A DNA stretch of 64,000 bases from Bifidobacterium aemilianum (GTDB lineage Bacteria > Actinomycetota > Actinomycetes > Actinomycetales > Bifidobacteriaceae). Positions within the stretch are counted from its first letter, which is position 1. Each line of letters starts with the position of its first letter. The position numbers and the translations under genes were made by a program. Shown piece after piece: positions 9,072-18,397 of this stretch. Where the stretch lies: positions 1 to 64,000 of the forward strand of contig NZ_PDCG01000003.1 of assembly GCF_003315635.1 (NCBI RefSeq), written 5' to 3'. The notes under the pieces are model-generated. The model saw nothing but the letters and a program-made list of their open reading frames with translations. It searched no databases and had not been told where the DNA came from.

Positions 9072-9198
9072 AATTCCTCGATTCTATGACGCCCCCTAAC
9101 AGACCGCCAGACGCTTCATCTTACTATTGATACTTCAGTACATCCAGTTTCTTCGCTCGTGTGGACATATGCAAGTCCCAAAAGCACATGGGGATGAA

Positions 9199-9350
9199 TG
9201 TGGATAAGTGTGGATAAGTAATGTGGACTACTGTGGATAAGCATTGAAACAGACGTACGGAAGCCTTGAATTCATTGGCTTCCCTCTCATACGTCGCAAG
9301 AAGGAACAAAATGTGGATAATTTATTTGGCCTACCCTGAATTGTGGATAA
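9199..9350. promoter_or_regulatory. DnaA-box cluster upstream of parA
   Basis: Five perfect TGTGGATAA boxes, all in the same orientation, lie at 9199-9207, 9209-9217, 9232-9240, 9312-9320 and 9342-9350, with a degenerate TGTGGACTA at 9222-9230. The surroundings are AT-rich (AATTTATTTGG). The cluster lies about 6 kb from dnaA. It may be an auxiliary DnaA-binding region or may control parAB. Confidence 0.85.
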
Positions 9351-9475
9351 GTCTCTATCAGTCCCTCTCCTCCACCAGACGATCCACAGACCAAATTAGC
9401 CTGCATGAGCAAACGCCTTAACCCAATTCTTCAAGTTCAGCCGACAGAGCTACCCCAAGCCAGAACCAACCACAA

Positions 9476-9491
9476 TGTTTCACATGAAACA
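9476..9491. promoter_or_regulatory. parS: parS site, one mismatch
   Basis: TGTTTCACATGAAACA differs from consensus only at one central base. It is the outermost array member on the parA side and lies 71 bp before the next one. Confidence 0.85.
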
Positions 9492-9546
9492 TCACCTCCC
9501 ACACCACTGCCAAACCGGTTCGACCTTGGAAGCAAGCATCCTCCGA

Positions 9547-9562
9547 TGTTTCACATGAAACA
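9547..9562. promoter_or_regulatory. parS: parS site, one mismatch
   Basis: TGTTTCACATGAAACA, identical to the site at 9476, opens the regular 175-bp series. Confidence 0.85.
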
Positions 9563-9895
9563 CTCACCTAGCCATGATGACAACTGATATAGCATTATCT
9601 GACTGATTACAATCACCTCATCAGAACAAGCAAACTATTGTCGATGAGGCATATCAGCACTACGTCTCTTCCCCCTGTAAAGACCTTCAACATGCCTTAC
9701 CAAAATTGTCATTGCTTATTCCACACGAAACACTATATTATCGTTCACCTGAATAGATATTGCGGTGACTAACCTGGTATCGACAAAACAACCTCATCAT
9801 CACAGCCGCAAAGAATCCAATCTCTTCCACAAAGACTAGGCAGATTATCCCTAAAGAGGACAAATCCACACCCTCTTATGCAGTAATTCATCCAT

Positions 9896-9911
9896 TGTTT
9901 CACGTGACACA
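9896..9911. promoter_or_regulatory. parS: parS site, one mismatch
   Basis: TGTTTCACGTGACACA has a single A-to-C change in the right half. Confidence 0.82.
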
Positions 9912-10070
9912 CTCGACATGTTATTCTCGAAACTGCCATGACTGATTTCCATCTCAACATAGGAAATCTCATCATTCCCGCAAATTAACTATGTTCATCG
10001 TTCATACTAAACAGTTGGCCCCCTTCCTCACCACAGGGAGTTACTACATTCAGTAAGCAATTCACTGCGA

Positions 10071-10086
10071 TGTTTCACGTGAAACA
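10071..10086. promoter_or_regulatory. parS: parS site, perfect
   Basis: TGTTTCACGTGAAACA, exact consensus, preceded by AGTAAGCAATTCACTGCGA, which recurs with small changes before the site at 10420. Confidence 0.93.
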
Positions 10087-10419
10087 CTCCCTCGCCATTT
10101 TCATGAACTTATATAACAGTTGCTCACCCGCTTACAAGGCAACCTCTTCATCACATCCACCGAGAATCACGCCCATCTGCACGGACCAGCCAAGTCACTT
10201 CTACACAAAGAACAAACTGTATCTGCATTCGGTGCATATTGGTCATTGTTTCAGGTAAAATACTAGAAGGACCGTCACTGAGTATTGGTACAGCTGAGCA
10301 GACCCAATAATCAGAATCTCACCGCCAGACACACCGAACTATGTTGACCAAGCTGCAAACTAAACGGCACCTTTGCGCAAAAGCCTGCAACATTGCATCC
10401 AGTAAGCGATTCACGCCGA

Positions 10420-10435
10420 TGTTTCACGTGAAACA
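10420..10435. promoter_or_regulatory. parS: parS site, perfect
   Basis: TGTTTCACGTGAAACA, exact consensus, 349 bp (two units) from the perfect site at 10071. Confidence 0.93.
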
Positions 10436-10598
10436 TTATCGGCTCACTCTCGGAGTGATATTACACATGCTTAACCTACTCAGAACAAAACCATTTCTTT
10501 GTCTTCGCTGAGGAATCCCCTCCGTCCACATATATCTCGCAGACTTCCTCTACTTACAACAGACATGCATTCTCTTCGACGGAAATTCATCCATCCAT

Positions 10599-10614
10599 TG
10601 TTTCACGTGAAACA
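10599..10614. promoter_or_regulatory. parS: parS site, perfect
   Basis: TGTTTCACGTGAAACA, exact consensus, preceded by TTCATCCAT as is the site at 9896, 703 bp (four units) away. Confidence 0.93.
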
Positions 10615-11279
10615 CAGACATGTCATTCCCGACGTTGGCTATGCTGACGTACATCTCAACATTCATATCATCATTAGAACGATCAATGATGTTCATCATT
10701 GTGCTAATCAAACCATCACTAACCTCACTACGTCTCATCATAGTGGTCAGCCATCAATTCTCCTCGACGTTTCATGTGAAACACTCCCACACCATTCCGC
10801 GAACTGCTTTAGCAACAGCTATCCTGGTCACAACAAACAACCTCATCATCACAGCCGCAAAGAATCGCGACCTTCCACACTGATCAACTAAGTCGGCTCT
10901 ACACAAAGAACAGGCAGCAACCTTGTTCAGTGCATATCTGTCAGTGTTTCACATGAAAAATCGACATGTCATCACGGAGAATTGGTATGGTGGCCAAAAC
11001 CATAATATGCAGATTCTCCTCACTTGCTATACAGACCTATGTTGATAATGCTGGCAAACCAAGTAAGTTGCACCTTGGCGCAATACCGTGGATCAATTCA
11101 TACGGTAAGCAAGACCAACAAGGTTTCATATGAAGCATAGAGCTATATATCAATAAGACATATACGATCGCTACAACGATGTGCTCGTTTTCTCAACACA
11201 GCGTGGAGATATTCCACGTGAAACAGCTTGCCGTGAATAGACTACTTTGACGTGAATGGATAGGGGGACCCCACGAAGA

Positions 11280-11975
11280 TTACTTAGCTTTGTCGACTAC
11301 TACCACATGGGTGGGTTCCAGACCTGGGCCTACTGGGGCATCGAGCACATGGGCCTGACAACCATGGTATTTGGAGATCACCTTGCTGGCCTTGTCAATT
11401 TCTGCCTGTGCTGATCTGCCCTTGAGGGCTATGAGTTTCCCTCCGGCAACCAGGAGGGGCAGGGTCCAAGGAACCAGCTTGGTCATAGGCGCAACGGCCC
11501 GGCAGGTAACCACATCGAAGGGCCTGGTCTTGGAGGTGTACTTACTCATATCGGCGATAAGATCTTCTGAACGCTGGCGAATCACCTGCACATTCTTCAG
11601 ACCCATCTCACTGATGCATTCATGCAACCATTCGATCCGCCGTTCCATGGGCTCGATCAAGGTGAACTGCTCCTCCGGCAGGCAGGCGGCTGCCACAATA
11701 CCGGGGAAACCACCACCACTGCCAACATCTGCCACCCGACAGCTCTTGGCATCAGCGAACTCATCACGGAGGAAGGGAACAATCGCTGCCGAGTTGAGGA
11801 TGTGCCTCTCCCAAATAATGGAAATATCCCTTGGGCCTATGATTCCACGGAGCTCACCCTCGGCGGCCAGCTTGTCATGGAAGACCTGCAAGCTGGGCAA
11901 AGCATCGCCTAAACATTCAGCCAGAACCGGCGATCCCTGCAACTGGTCTATGGCCCCGCTAGCCTCATACATCAT
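11280..11975 (-). CDS. rsmG: 16S rRNA (guanine-527 N7) methyltransferase
   Basis: The 231-residue SAM-dependent enzyme methylates N7 of G527 in 16S rRNA. The SAM motif [16 protein letters not shown], the substrate-side [12 protein letters not shown], the motif [11 protein letters not shown] and the lysine segment [13 protein letters not shown] are all present. The ATG at 11975 is preferred because GAGG lies seven bases before it. It is the last gene of the minus-strand rpmH-to-rsmG group, and the parS array starts just beyond its stop, so transcription from this group would run into the array unless terminated. Confidence 0.95.
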   Translation of the reverse strand: MMYEASGAIDQLQGSPVLAECLGDALPSLQVFHDKLAAEGELRGIIGPRDISIIWERHILNSAAIVPFLRDEFADAKSCRVADVGSGGGFPGIVAAACLPEEQFTLIEPMERRIEWLHECISEMGLKNVQVIRQRSEDLIADMSKYTSKTRPFDVVTCRAVAPMTKLVPWTLPLLVAGGKLIALKGRSAQAEIDKASKVISKYHGCQAHVLDAPVGPGLEPTHVVVVDKAK

Positions 11976-12014
11976 GCAATCGCCTCAATATCCCATGCCA
12001 ACAAGAGAAACAAA

Positions 12015-12698
12015 CTACTCTTTCCCTTCTTCGCCATTCAGCTCGGCCTCGTCCTCAACAGCATCAACCTCAATCAGGTCCGTTTCAAGCTCGACATCAG
12101 CATCATTGTGGGACCGGCGCCTGGAACTGGTGTAGTCGGTATCCATGTCCTCTGGCCCAACGGCATCCAGAATTTCGTCGTCTTCCTCAGGCTCGCCTTC
12201 CGCCGACTTGGCAGGCAGGTATACGCTCACATACCTATGAGGCTCCTCGCCATGGGACCGGGACTTGAGCCCCTCCTTACGAACCAGATCATGCACGATC
12301 TTGCGCTCAAAGGAGTTCATGGGCTTGAGGTCAACGGTCTTGCCTGTATCACGCACCTCATCAACGGTGTCCAAGGCCATATCCTGCAGGCGCTCACGAC
12401 GCTTTTTCAGGTAGCCGTCCACATCAAGGATCAGATGGGAGCGCTCCCCGGTCTTCTCCTGCACGGCCAGGCGGGTCAGCTGCTGCAGCGCATCAACAAC
12501 CTCACCCTTACGTCCAATCAACAGCTTGATGTCGGTGTCATCATCGGCCACGATCTGAACTGTCGGCCTATGGTTACGAACACCCATCTCGATGTCGCCT
12601 TCAAAGTCGGCGATATCAAGCAGACCCTCCAAATAGTCAGCAGCAATATCAGCCTCTTCATTGAGCTGATCGATGGTCCTCTCGTCATCCAGACCCAT
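12015..12698 (-). CDS. khpB: RNA-binding KH/R3H protein KhpB (Jag/EloR)
   Basis: The 227-residue cytosolic RNA-binding protein is linked in other bacteria to cell elongation and RNA regulation together with KhpA. It lacks a typical N-terminal Jag domain. A KH domain spans about residues 40-105 with the loop LIGRKGEVVDALQQL. An R3H domain follows with MNSFERKIVHDLV and the HRYVSVYLP end. The last 60 residues are highly acidic (EDDEILDAVGPEDMDT), unlike the basic RNA-facing part. AAGGAG seven bases before the ATG fixes the start. It lies between yidC and rsmG, its common place. Confidence 0.92.
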   Translation of the reverse strand: MGLDDERTIDQLNEEADIAADYLEGLLDIADFEGDIEMGVRNHRPTVQIVADDDTDIKLLIGRKGEVVDALQQLTRLAVQEKTGERSHLILDVDGYLKKRRERLQDMALDTVDEVRDTGKTVDLKPMNSFERKIVHDLVRKEGLKSRSHGEEPHRYVSVYLPAKSAEGEPEEDDEILDAVGPEDMDTDYTSSRRRSHNDADVELETDLIEVDAVEDEAELNGEEGKE

Positions 12699-12787
12699 TG
12701 CATTACTCCTTTACCTTCGGCACTATCTACACAGTCCTTGCTTCATATCCTACAGTGCTCACTGGTTCGGATTGCACCTGGATCGAA

Positions 12788-13795
12788 TCATTTCTTTTTC
12801 TTCTTGCGCTGGGGCTGCTTGCGCTGGTAGCCTTCGGTCTCCTTGCGCTCGGCAAGTTCCTTAGCTTGGATGAGCTCCTCTTCCTCCAGGGAGACCTGGC
12901 CGGCCTTTGCCCGCCGCTCGTTCTCCTTACGGTGGTCCCGCTCCTCCTTGGCGAAGGCCGCCGGGGAGTTGGGGGTCGGGAAAGAGTAGACCTGCCAGAG
13001 GGAGCGGAGCATATTGCAGATGTTGTTGGTCAACCAGTAGACCAGCACGGCGAAGGGCATGGTTACACCGGAGAAGATGTACATGAGGGGCATACCCCAG
13101 GTCATCATCCGCTGCATCATGAGCTGCTGGCCCTCAAGGGATTCCTTGGGCAGGTTCTTGCGCATGTTGTTGAATTGCATGTACCACATGCACAGGCACA
13201 TGAGGAAGATGAAGACACCCATGACAATGCGGCCGCTGACATTCGCGGATGAGAAAGTGTCGGAGACACCCACACCGAGGAGCTTGGTCTCTGAGAACTG
13301 CCTGGCGGTCTCCACATCGAAGGCGCCAAGGGCCGCCCGCTTGCCGCGTGCGATGAAGGGGATGGCCGACAGGGTGTAGAACATGCACATGAAGACCGGG
13401 CCCTGGACCAGCATGGGCAGGCAGGAACCGGCAGGGTTGAAGTCGTTCTCCTTGTAGAACTGCTGCATCTCACGGCCCAGTGCTTCCTTGCTGGCCTGGT
13501 CGTTCTTACCCTTGTACTTGTTCTGAATCCGCTGCATCTTGGGCTGCAGGGCCTGCATCTTGCGCATGGACTTCATCTGCTTGATATAGATCGGGAGAAT
13601 GAAGGCGTGGACCACCAGAACCAGGAAGATGATGGACAGGATCCATGAGGAACCGATCGCTGGCATGCCCACCATGGTCAGGAGCTTATGGAAGAGGGCG
13701 ATGACCTGCGTCATCAGCCACTCGATGGGCGTCAATATCTTGTAGATCCACCCGAAGAACCCATTGTCGAGTAGGAACTGGTCCTGGTTCAGCAT
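12788..13795 (-). CDS. yidC: Membrane protein insertase YidC/OxaA
   Basis: The 335-residue inner-membrane insertase works alone or with SecYEG. A first membrane helix precedes the Oxa1 core: TM2 (SIIFLVLVVHAFILPIYI), then a charged coiled-coil loop (KQMKSMRKMQALQPKMQRI) and the NPAGSCLPMLVQGPVF region. Two further helices follow (VMGVFIFLMCLCMWYMQF and YIFSGVTMPFAVLVYWL). The C-terminal tail is Lys/Arg/Glu-rich and ends in five lysines, which helps bind ribosomes. Its ATG shares one base with the yidD stop (TGATG), indicating translational coupling. Confidence 0.96.
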   Translation of the reverse strand: MLNQDQFLLDNGFFGWIYKILTPIEWLMTQVIALFHKLLTMVGMPAIGSSWILSIIFLVLVVHAFILPIYIKQMKSMRKMQALQPKMQRIQNKYKGKNDQASKEALGREMQQFYKENDFNPAGSCLPMLVQGPVFMCMFYTLSAIPFIARGKRAALGAFDVETARQFSETKLLGVGVSDTFSSANVSGRIVMGVFIFLMCLCMWYMQFNNMRKNLPKESLEGQQLMMQRMMTWGMPLMYIFSGVTMPFAVLVYWLTNNICNMLRSLWQVYSFPTPNSPAAFAKEERDHRKENERRAKAGQVSLEEEELIQAKELAERKETEGYQRKQPQRKKKKK

Positions 13796-14172
13796 CAGGC
13801 TTTCTCCTTTGCCTTCTGGTCAGTCGTCCAAGCCAAGGGAGTCAGTCGCGGCTTCTCATGCGCCTTTGACCAGGAAAACCGATAGAACAACGAATAGTGT
13901 TGCGGAACATCGTCAATGCCGCCGGCACTCCATGGCCTGCAACGCAGGATTCGCAACAGGGCCAGCATCCCTCCACGCATGGCTCCGTATCGCTCCAGAG
14001 CCTGGATGGCATAGGCGGAACAGCTAGGGTAATAGCGACAGCAGCCTGGATTGGCTGGGGACAGATGCCGTTGATACCAGCGGATGACGCTGATAGAGGC
14101 TAATCCGAGACTGGACTGACTTGAATTCCCTGCCTGGGGGGTGGTGTCTATGCTTGATATGGTCCGTACCAT
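13795..14172 (-). CDS. yidD: Membrane protein insertion efficiency factor YidD
   Basis: This small 125-residue protein aids YidC-dependent insertion. The conserved core is IRWYQRHLSPANPGCCRYYP followed by SCSAYAIQALERYGA and LRILRCRPWSAGGIDDVP, with the cysteine set of the family. An N-terminal stretch of about 28 residues and a C-terminal tail are extra to the usual 70-90 residues. The start overlaps the rnpA stop by one base and the stop overlaps the yidC start by one base, so rnpA-yidD-yidC are read as a coupled unit. Confidence 0.93.
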   Translation of the reverse strand: MVRTISSIDTTPQAGNSSQSSLGLASISVIRWYQRHLSPANPGCCRYYPSCSAYAIQALERYGAMRGGMLALLRILRCRPWSAGGIDDVPQHYSLFYRFSWSKAHEKPRLTPLAWTTDQKAKEKA

Positions 14173-14660
14173 CAGGCCACCACCCCCCTAGCCACCACAG
14201 GAGTGGATTGAGACGAAGGCGGCGACCCTTGCCCACTGCGGTCGGATGCGTTCGCCGGTTGCCCTTGCGCCAGATGCCTCAAGGCACGGGCACGCTCCTT
14301 GCCACTTACCGCCTCGAAGAGGGTCGAGACCTGCTCTTCAAGGGATTGGAAGCTCGCTGTCGCCGCACTGGGTTTAGCCCGAAGCACCAGATCACAGGAT
14401 GCCGGCAGCCGATCCTCGTAGGCACAGGCCAGGACGCGGAACCTGCGTTTGACCGCATTTCGCTTGACCGCATTGCCCACTGCCTTGGATACAGCCAGAC
14501 CCATTCTCCTTGACCCTTGGTATTCCAAGGGTTCAGCTCCCTCACCGGACTGCCCGGGTTTCCCCGTGAGCAGGTAGTGGAGGACAATGTCTTTCTGGCT
14601 GACCTTGCGGCGGCTTTTCAGCACGGTCGTGAAATCTTGATGACTCCTAAGCCGTTCCAC
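14172..14660 (-). CDS. rnpA: Ribonuclease P protein component
   Basis: The protein subunit of RNase P, 162 residues, assists 5' maturation of tRNAs. It begins with [20 protein letters not shown] and has the RNR-type motif [16 protein letters not shown]. It is longer than the usual 115-125 residues because of a Ser/Gln/Pro-rich tail. The start codon is GTG at 14660, with an A-rich AAAAGG close to it. It is 17 bp from the rpmH stop and co-transcribed with it, the classical arrangement. Confidence 0.93.
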   Translation of the reverse strand: MERLRSHQDFTTVLKSRRKVSQKDIVLHYLLTGKPGQSGEGAEPLEYQGSRRMGLAVSKAVGNAVKRNAVKRRFRVLACAYEDRLPASCDLVLRAKPSAATASFQSLEEQVSTLFEAVSGKERARALRHLAQGQPANASDRSGQGSPPSSQSTPVVARGVVA

Positions 14661-14677
14661 ACCTTTTGCTGTCGCTG

Positions 14678-14812
14678 TCAGGCGGACAGGACAGAACGAC
14701 CCTTGGCACGGCGACGGTTAATCAGGGCCCTGCCGGAACGGGTACGCATACGGGCACGGAAGCCGTGCTTCATGTGCCGACGGCGGTTGTTGGGTTGGAA
14801 AGTCCTCTTCAT
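14678..14812 (-). CDS. rpmH: 50S ribosomal protein L34
   Basis: A 44-residue very basic protein with the L34 hallmark [18 protein letters not shown], then [20 protein letters not shown]. The ATG at 14812 has GGGAG eight bases upstream. It is the promoter-proximal gene of the minus-strand group and faces away from dnaA across the DnaA-box region. Confidence 0.97.
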   Translation of the reverse strand: MKRTFQPNNRRRHMKHGFRARMRTRSGRALINRRRAKGRSVLSA

Positions 14813-14925
14813 ATCTAACACTCCCGGTTTTCAGCCATGCCAATACACGGCTCCTCTTGAGTCAAGCTATACCAAGCTACTCTTACCCCTGACCTTTAGT
14901 CAAAACGACAGCTCGTTCACAGGAC

Positions 14926-15118
14926 TTATCCACGACTTATCCACAACTTATCCACTTGATGGGTTCAGGAAAATTACAGGTGGACAAGTCCGACCTCTCC
15001 GTCAGGGAAGCATGTGCATAAACGTTGAAATTCCAGTCGCCAGCATCGAAAAGTTATCCACAAATTACAGGCATGTTATTCACATTTGAGTCATTGCAAC
15101 ACGCGAGGCTGTGGATAA
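14926..15118. promoter_or_regulatory. DnaA-box cluster between rpmH and dnaA (oriC part / dnaA promoter)
   Basis: Perfect TTATCCACA boxes at 14937-14945 and 15054-15062 and the reverse TGTGGATAA at 15110-15118 are joined by near-matches at 14926-14934, 14948-14956 and 15076-15084. The three boxes at 14926-14956 repeat every 11 bp, one helical turn, so DnaA would stack on one face. The region between the rpmH and dnaA starts (about 460 bp) has no other gene. Confidence 0.88.
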
Positions 15119-15275
15119 CTTCCAGACCAGCGAGTACAAATTTCTATTGTGCATGCATCACAGCCTGTCACCTGGAGTCAGGGGGAACACCGGGAGGGAC
15201 CGCATTGAGCAGCTGATGAGGCATGACATGGAACGTGGAGTGACGTGTCGAGACGATGGAGAGTGGGTATCAACC

Positions 15276-16814
15276 ATGGCGGCTGAATCGAATGACCCCT
15301 CGCAGGAGGCCGAGAGAATCTGGTCCGACACCTTGACACTGCTCAAGGCAAGCACCAGTCTGACCTCCAGGGACAAGGGCTGGCTTCAGGATGTGGTGCC
15401 CGAGGCCGTCTTCGGCAACACGATCGTGCTGTCCCTGGCCAATACGGCCACGAGGCAGGCCCTGCAGAACGAGTTGAACGACCCACTGCTCAAGGCCCTG
15501 CAGACAGTCAGTGGGCAGGCCATGTTCCCCGCCTTCAAGATCGCACCCGACAACTTCCCCCAGGTCAGCCAGGAGCCAGTCGAACCATCAGACCCACAGC
15601 CACAGCCTGAGGACCAGCCCGTCGCCGAGCCGGCCACGGCCCCGGCGGCAGTCCAATTCACTCCAACCCCAGCAGCCCAAGCTGTGGAACCGGTCGATAC
15701 CTTCACCACCCCCATGGCCCCCCTGGACCAGTTGGACCCCATCGACCCCAACAAGGTCTTGCAGGATCCACAGACCCACCTCAACAAGAACGCCACCTTC
15801 GACACCTTTGTTCCAGGTGACTCCAACCGCTTCGCCCGCACGGTGGCCCTGGCGGTGGCCGAAGGGTCCGGCAAGGACTACAACCCCCTCTGTATCTATG
15901 GGGGCCCCGGCCTGGGCAAGACCCATCTGCTGAACGCCATCGGCAACTACGCCCTGGTCAAGGACCGCAATCTCAAGGTCCGTTATGTCACCAGCGAGGA
16001 ATTCACCAACGAATTCATCGAGGCCCTGCAAAACCCCAGCCAAAGCCAGGGTCAGATCGCCGACTTCAACCGCAGATACCGGCAGGTGGACGTGCTCTTG
16101 ATCGACGACATCCAGTTCCTGGGCGGCAAGGAATCCACACTGGACCAGTTCTTCCACACCTTCAACGCCCTCTATCAGGCCAACAAGCGCATCGTCATCG
16201 CCTCGGACGTGCCACCCAAGAACCTCAAGGGCTTCGAGACCAGGCTTATCTCCCGCTTCGAGGCCGGCCTGACGGTCGACATCAAGCCGCCAGACCTGGA
16301 GACCCGCATCGCCATCCTTCGCATGATGGCCGCCAACACCAACATGGTCATCCCCAATGATGCCCTGGACCTGATCGCCGAGCGAGCCACCGAGAACATT
16401 CGCGAGCTGGAAGGCGCCCTGACCCGTGTCACCGCTGTAGCCTCCCTGAGCAACCAACCGGTATCGAGGGCCCTGGCCGAACAGGCCCTGCAGGACTTCC
16501 TAACCATGGACGTGGAGATCAAACCCACCGACATCATCGCCCAGGTGGCCAAGTACTTCCACCTGACCTTCGACGATCTGGTCGGCCGCGCCCGTACCAA
16601 GAACGTGGCTTTGGCCCGTCAGATCGCCATGTACCTAGGCCGGGAGATGACCTCCATGAGTCTGGTCGACATCGGCGAGGTCTTCGGTGGCCGCGACCAC
16701 ACCACCGTCATGCATGCCTACACCCGCATCTCCAACGAGATGCAGGAAAAGCAGGAGATCTACAACTACGTCATGGAATTGACCGTCAGACTGAAGCAGG
16801 GCGGCAAGGAATAG
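15276..16814 (+). CDS. dnaA: Chromosomal replication initiator DnaA
   Basis: An AAA+ initiator that binds DnaA boxes and opens oriC. Domain I occupies about residues 1-90 from the chosen start ([16 protein letters not shown]). A Pro/Gln/Ala-rich linker (domain II) follows. Domain III has Walker [19 protein letters not shown] and Walker [13 protein letters not shown]. Domain IV has the DNA-binding signature [17 protein letters not shown]. The 512-residue length is normal. The start is uncertain: the frame is open 55 codons upstream to 15111, and no ideal ribosome site precedes 15276, but similarity begins there. A GTG at 15240 is an alternative. Confidence 0.96.
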   Translation: MAAESNDPSQEAERIWSDTLTLLKASTSLTSRDKGWLQDVVPEAVFGNTIVLSLANTATRQALQNELNDPLLKALQTVSGQAMFPAFKIAPDNFPQVSQEPVEPSDPQPQPEDQPVAEPATAPAAVQFTPTPAAQAVEPVDTFTTPMAPLDQLDPIDPNKVLQDPQTHLNKNATFDTFVPGDSNRFARTVALAVAEGSGKDYNPLCIYGGPGLGKTHLLNAIGNYALVKDRNLKVRYVTSEEFTNEFIEALQNPSQSQGQIADFNRRYRQVDVLLIDDIQFLGGKESTLDQFFHTFNALYQANKRIVIASDVPPKNLKGFETRLISRFEAGLTVDIKPPDLETRIAILRMMAANTNMVIPNDALDLIAERATENIRELEGALTRVTAVASLSNQPVSRALAEQALQDFLTMDVEIKPTDIIAQVAKYFHLTFDDLVGRARTKNVALARQIAMYLGREMTSMSLVDIGEVFGGRDHTTVMHAYTRISNEMQEKQEIYNYVMELTVRLKQGGKE

Positions 16815-16891
16815 GCCATCCGCATGGCTGCCGGCACATCGGTGTGCGCAGTCCTCCGACACACCGTATAGGGCATGAATTATGGGAAGAG

Positions 16892-17135
16892 TTATCCACA
16901 TAGTTATTCACAAATGTGGGTAAAGCCTGCGGACAACTCGTGGACGAGTGAGCAAAAAGCGGTGGATAAATCGTGGATTTCTCAGTGAAAAATGTTGATA
17001 TCTTCAGGGGCAACCGACAGCTGTGGATAACTCGGTAATTTATCCACATCAACTCCAGCACTTATCCACATCTCTTCTTCTGGTCTCCACCCCTCTGCCA
17101 CCTTGCCTGAAGGAACTTATCCACCGTATCCACCG
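16892..17135. promoter_or_regulatory. DnaA-box cluster between dnaA and dnaN (probable oriC core)
   Basis: Perfect boxes lie at 16892-16900, 17022-17030, 17040-17048 and 17062-17070 in both orientations. One-mismatch boxes lie at 16904-16912, 16915-16923, 16961-16969 and 17117-17125. An AT-rich tract (TTATTACTACGATTACCC, about 17143-17160) next to the last boxes is a candidate unwinding element. In Streptomyces and Mycobacterium the dnaA-dnaN gap is the functional origin. Confidence 0.88.
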
Positions 17136-17272
17136 TGCTTATTACTACGATTACCCTAAATACATACAAAGCTCACCACCATCACAACAAGTGCCGGGGT
17201 CGAAAACAAATCACAACCTATGAAAGCCAGCTAGAATGGCAGGAAGAATCCGACGTCTACCCAAGGAGACCC

Positions 17273-18397
17273 ATGAAAGTCGAAATTGATTCCGCGGCTC
17301 TGGCCGAGGCTGTGGCCTGGACCACCAGGGTCATTGATGCCCGTCCGGCCAATCCAATCCTTGCTGGTGTCAAACTTGACGCAGCCGAAGGCAATCTCCA
17401 GCTTTCCGCTTTCAATTACGAAATCTCAGCCCGTCACCATATCGAGGCTGGCGTGGACGAATCCGGCTCGATTTTGGTGCTGGGCAAACTTCTGGCTGAC
17501 ATCACCAAATCACTGCCCGCTGAAAAGACCTACCTGGAGACCTCCGACACCAGCCTGATCATCAAGTCCGGCAAGTCGACCTTCAACCTCCAGCTCATGC
17601 CTGAATCGGAGTACCCGGACCTGCCGTCCATGCCCGAGCAGTTGGGCCAGGTCGACGCGCCCACCTTTGTGCAGGCGGTGACCCAGGCCGGTGTGGCCGT
17701 CTCCCGTGAGGAGAACCGCCCGGTCCTGACCGGCATCCGCATCCAATTTGAGGGCGACAAGGTCACCATGACCTCGACCGACCGCTTCCGTTTGGCCCGG
17801 TCCACCTTCTCCTGGACTCCCAAGAACAATGATCTGGACACCACCACCCTGGTTCGTGGCTCCCTCCTGCGAGATGTGGCCAGGTCCCTGGACGAGCACC
17901 AGAACCTCATCGTCAACTTCGACACCGAGAACCAGTCCCTTCTGGGCTTCGAGAACGCCGGCCGCATCTCCACCTCCCAGCTCATTGATGGCGAGTTCCC
18001 AGCGGTGGATCGGCTCTTCGCAGATGAATACCCCATCCAGGCCGTTATCGGCCGGCAGACCTTCATCGACGCCATCAAGCGCGTCTCCCTGGTGGCGGAA
18101 CGCAACGCCCCCATCCGCCTGGTCTTCAGCGGTCAGGAACTGTCCATGTCGGCAGGTGCTGCGGACGAGGCCCAGGCCTCCGAGACCCTGGACATCGACA
18201 TGGATGGCGATGAGATTACTGTAGCCTTCAACCCCGTCTACCTGATCGAAGGCTTGAGTGCCATCACTGAGCCCTTCGTGCGTATGAAGATGACCACGGC
18301 CGTCAAGCCGGTGGAATTCAATGGTCAGCAGGAGGCGGATTCCGACGAATCCATGGACTACCGTTATCTGCTGGTGCCCATGCGCTTCAACAACTGA
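17273..18397 (+). CDS. dnaN: DNA polymerase III beta sliding clamp
   Basis: The 374-residue clamp forms a ring dimer that tethers polymerase to DNA. It begins MKVEIDSAALAEAVAW and shows the three-fold repeated clamp domain, with LTGIRIQFEGDKVTMTSTDR in the middle domain and a canonical end YRYLLVPMRFN. The ATG at 17273 is set by AAGGAG at 17263-17268; a longer open frame starting at 17135 lies in the DnaA-box region and is not credible. It precedes recF in the standard origin order. Confidence 0.96.
   Translation: MKVEIDSAALAEAVAWTTRVIDARPANPILAGVKLDAAEGNLQLSAFNYEISARHHIEAGVDESGSILVLGKLLADITKSLPAEKTYLETSDTSLIIKSGKSTFNLQLMPESEYPDLPSMPEQLGQVDAPTFVQAVTQAGVAVSREENRPVLTGIRIQFEGDKVTMTSTDRFRLARSTFSWTPKNNDLDTTTLVRGSLLRDVARSLDEHQNLIVNFDTENQSLLGFENAGRISTSQLIDGEFPAVDRLFADEYPIQAVIGRQTFIDAIKRVSLVAERNAPIRLVFSGQELSMSAGAADEAQASETLDIDMDGDEITVAFNPVYLIEGLSAITEPFVRMKMTTAVKPVEFNGQQEADSDESMDYRYLLVPMRFNN

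Larger units (their letters stand above)
9476..11225. repeat. Periodic array of parS-like sites (about 175-bp units) in a gene-free block
   Basis: The non-coding block from parA to rsmG holds 12 parS-like 16-mers beginning at 9476, 9547, 9717, 9896, 10071, 10247, 10420, 10599, 10768, 10945, 11122 and 11210. From 9547 to 11122 the step is 170, 179, 175, 176, 173, 179, 169, 177 and 177 bp. Three copies are perfect, three have one change, and the others have two or more. The spacer DNA is itself repeated. For example, a 32-bp word is shared by 9786-9817 and 10835-10866, and a 35-bp block before the sites at 10071 and 10420 is nearly identical. The block is clearly richer in A+T than its flanks. 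Open frames in it are not gene-like. Confidence 0.88.

Noticed and set aside
10499..10891. 130-codon and other small open frames in the parS block
   Set aside because: They run through parS sites and repeated spacers, have no ribosome sites and no family likeness.
9476..11225. Reading the parS array as a CRISPR
   Set aside because: The short repeated word is the parS palindrome, the spacing is about 175 bp and spacers are themselves related, unlike CRISPR spacers; no cas genes are present.
15111..15275. Longer N-terminus for DnaA
   Set aside because: The extra 55 codons lie over a DnaA box and lack similarity; a start at 15276 fits the family.
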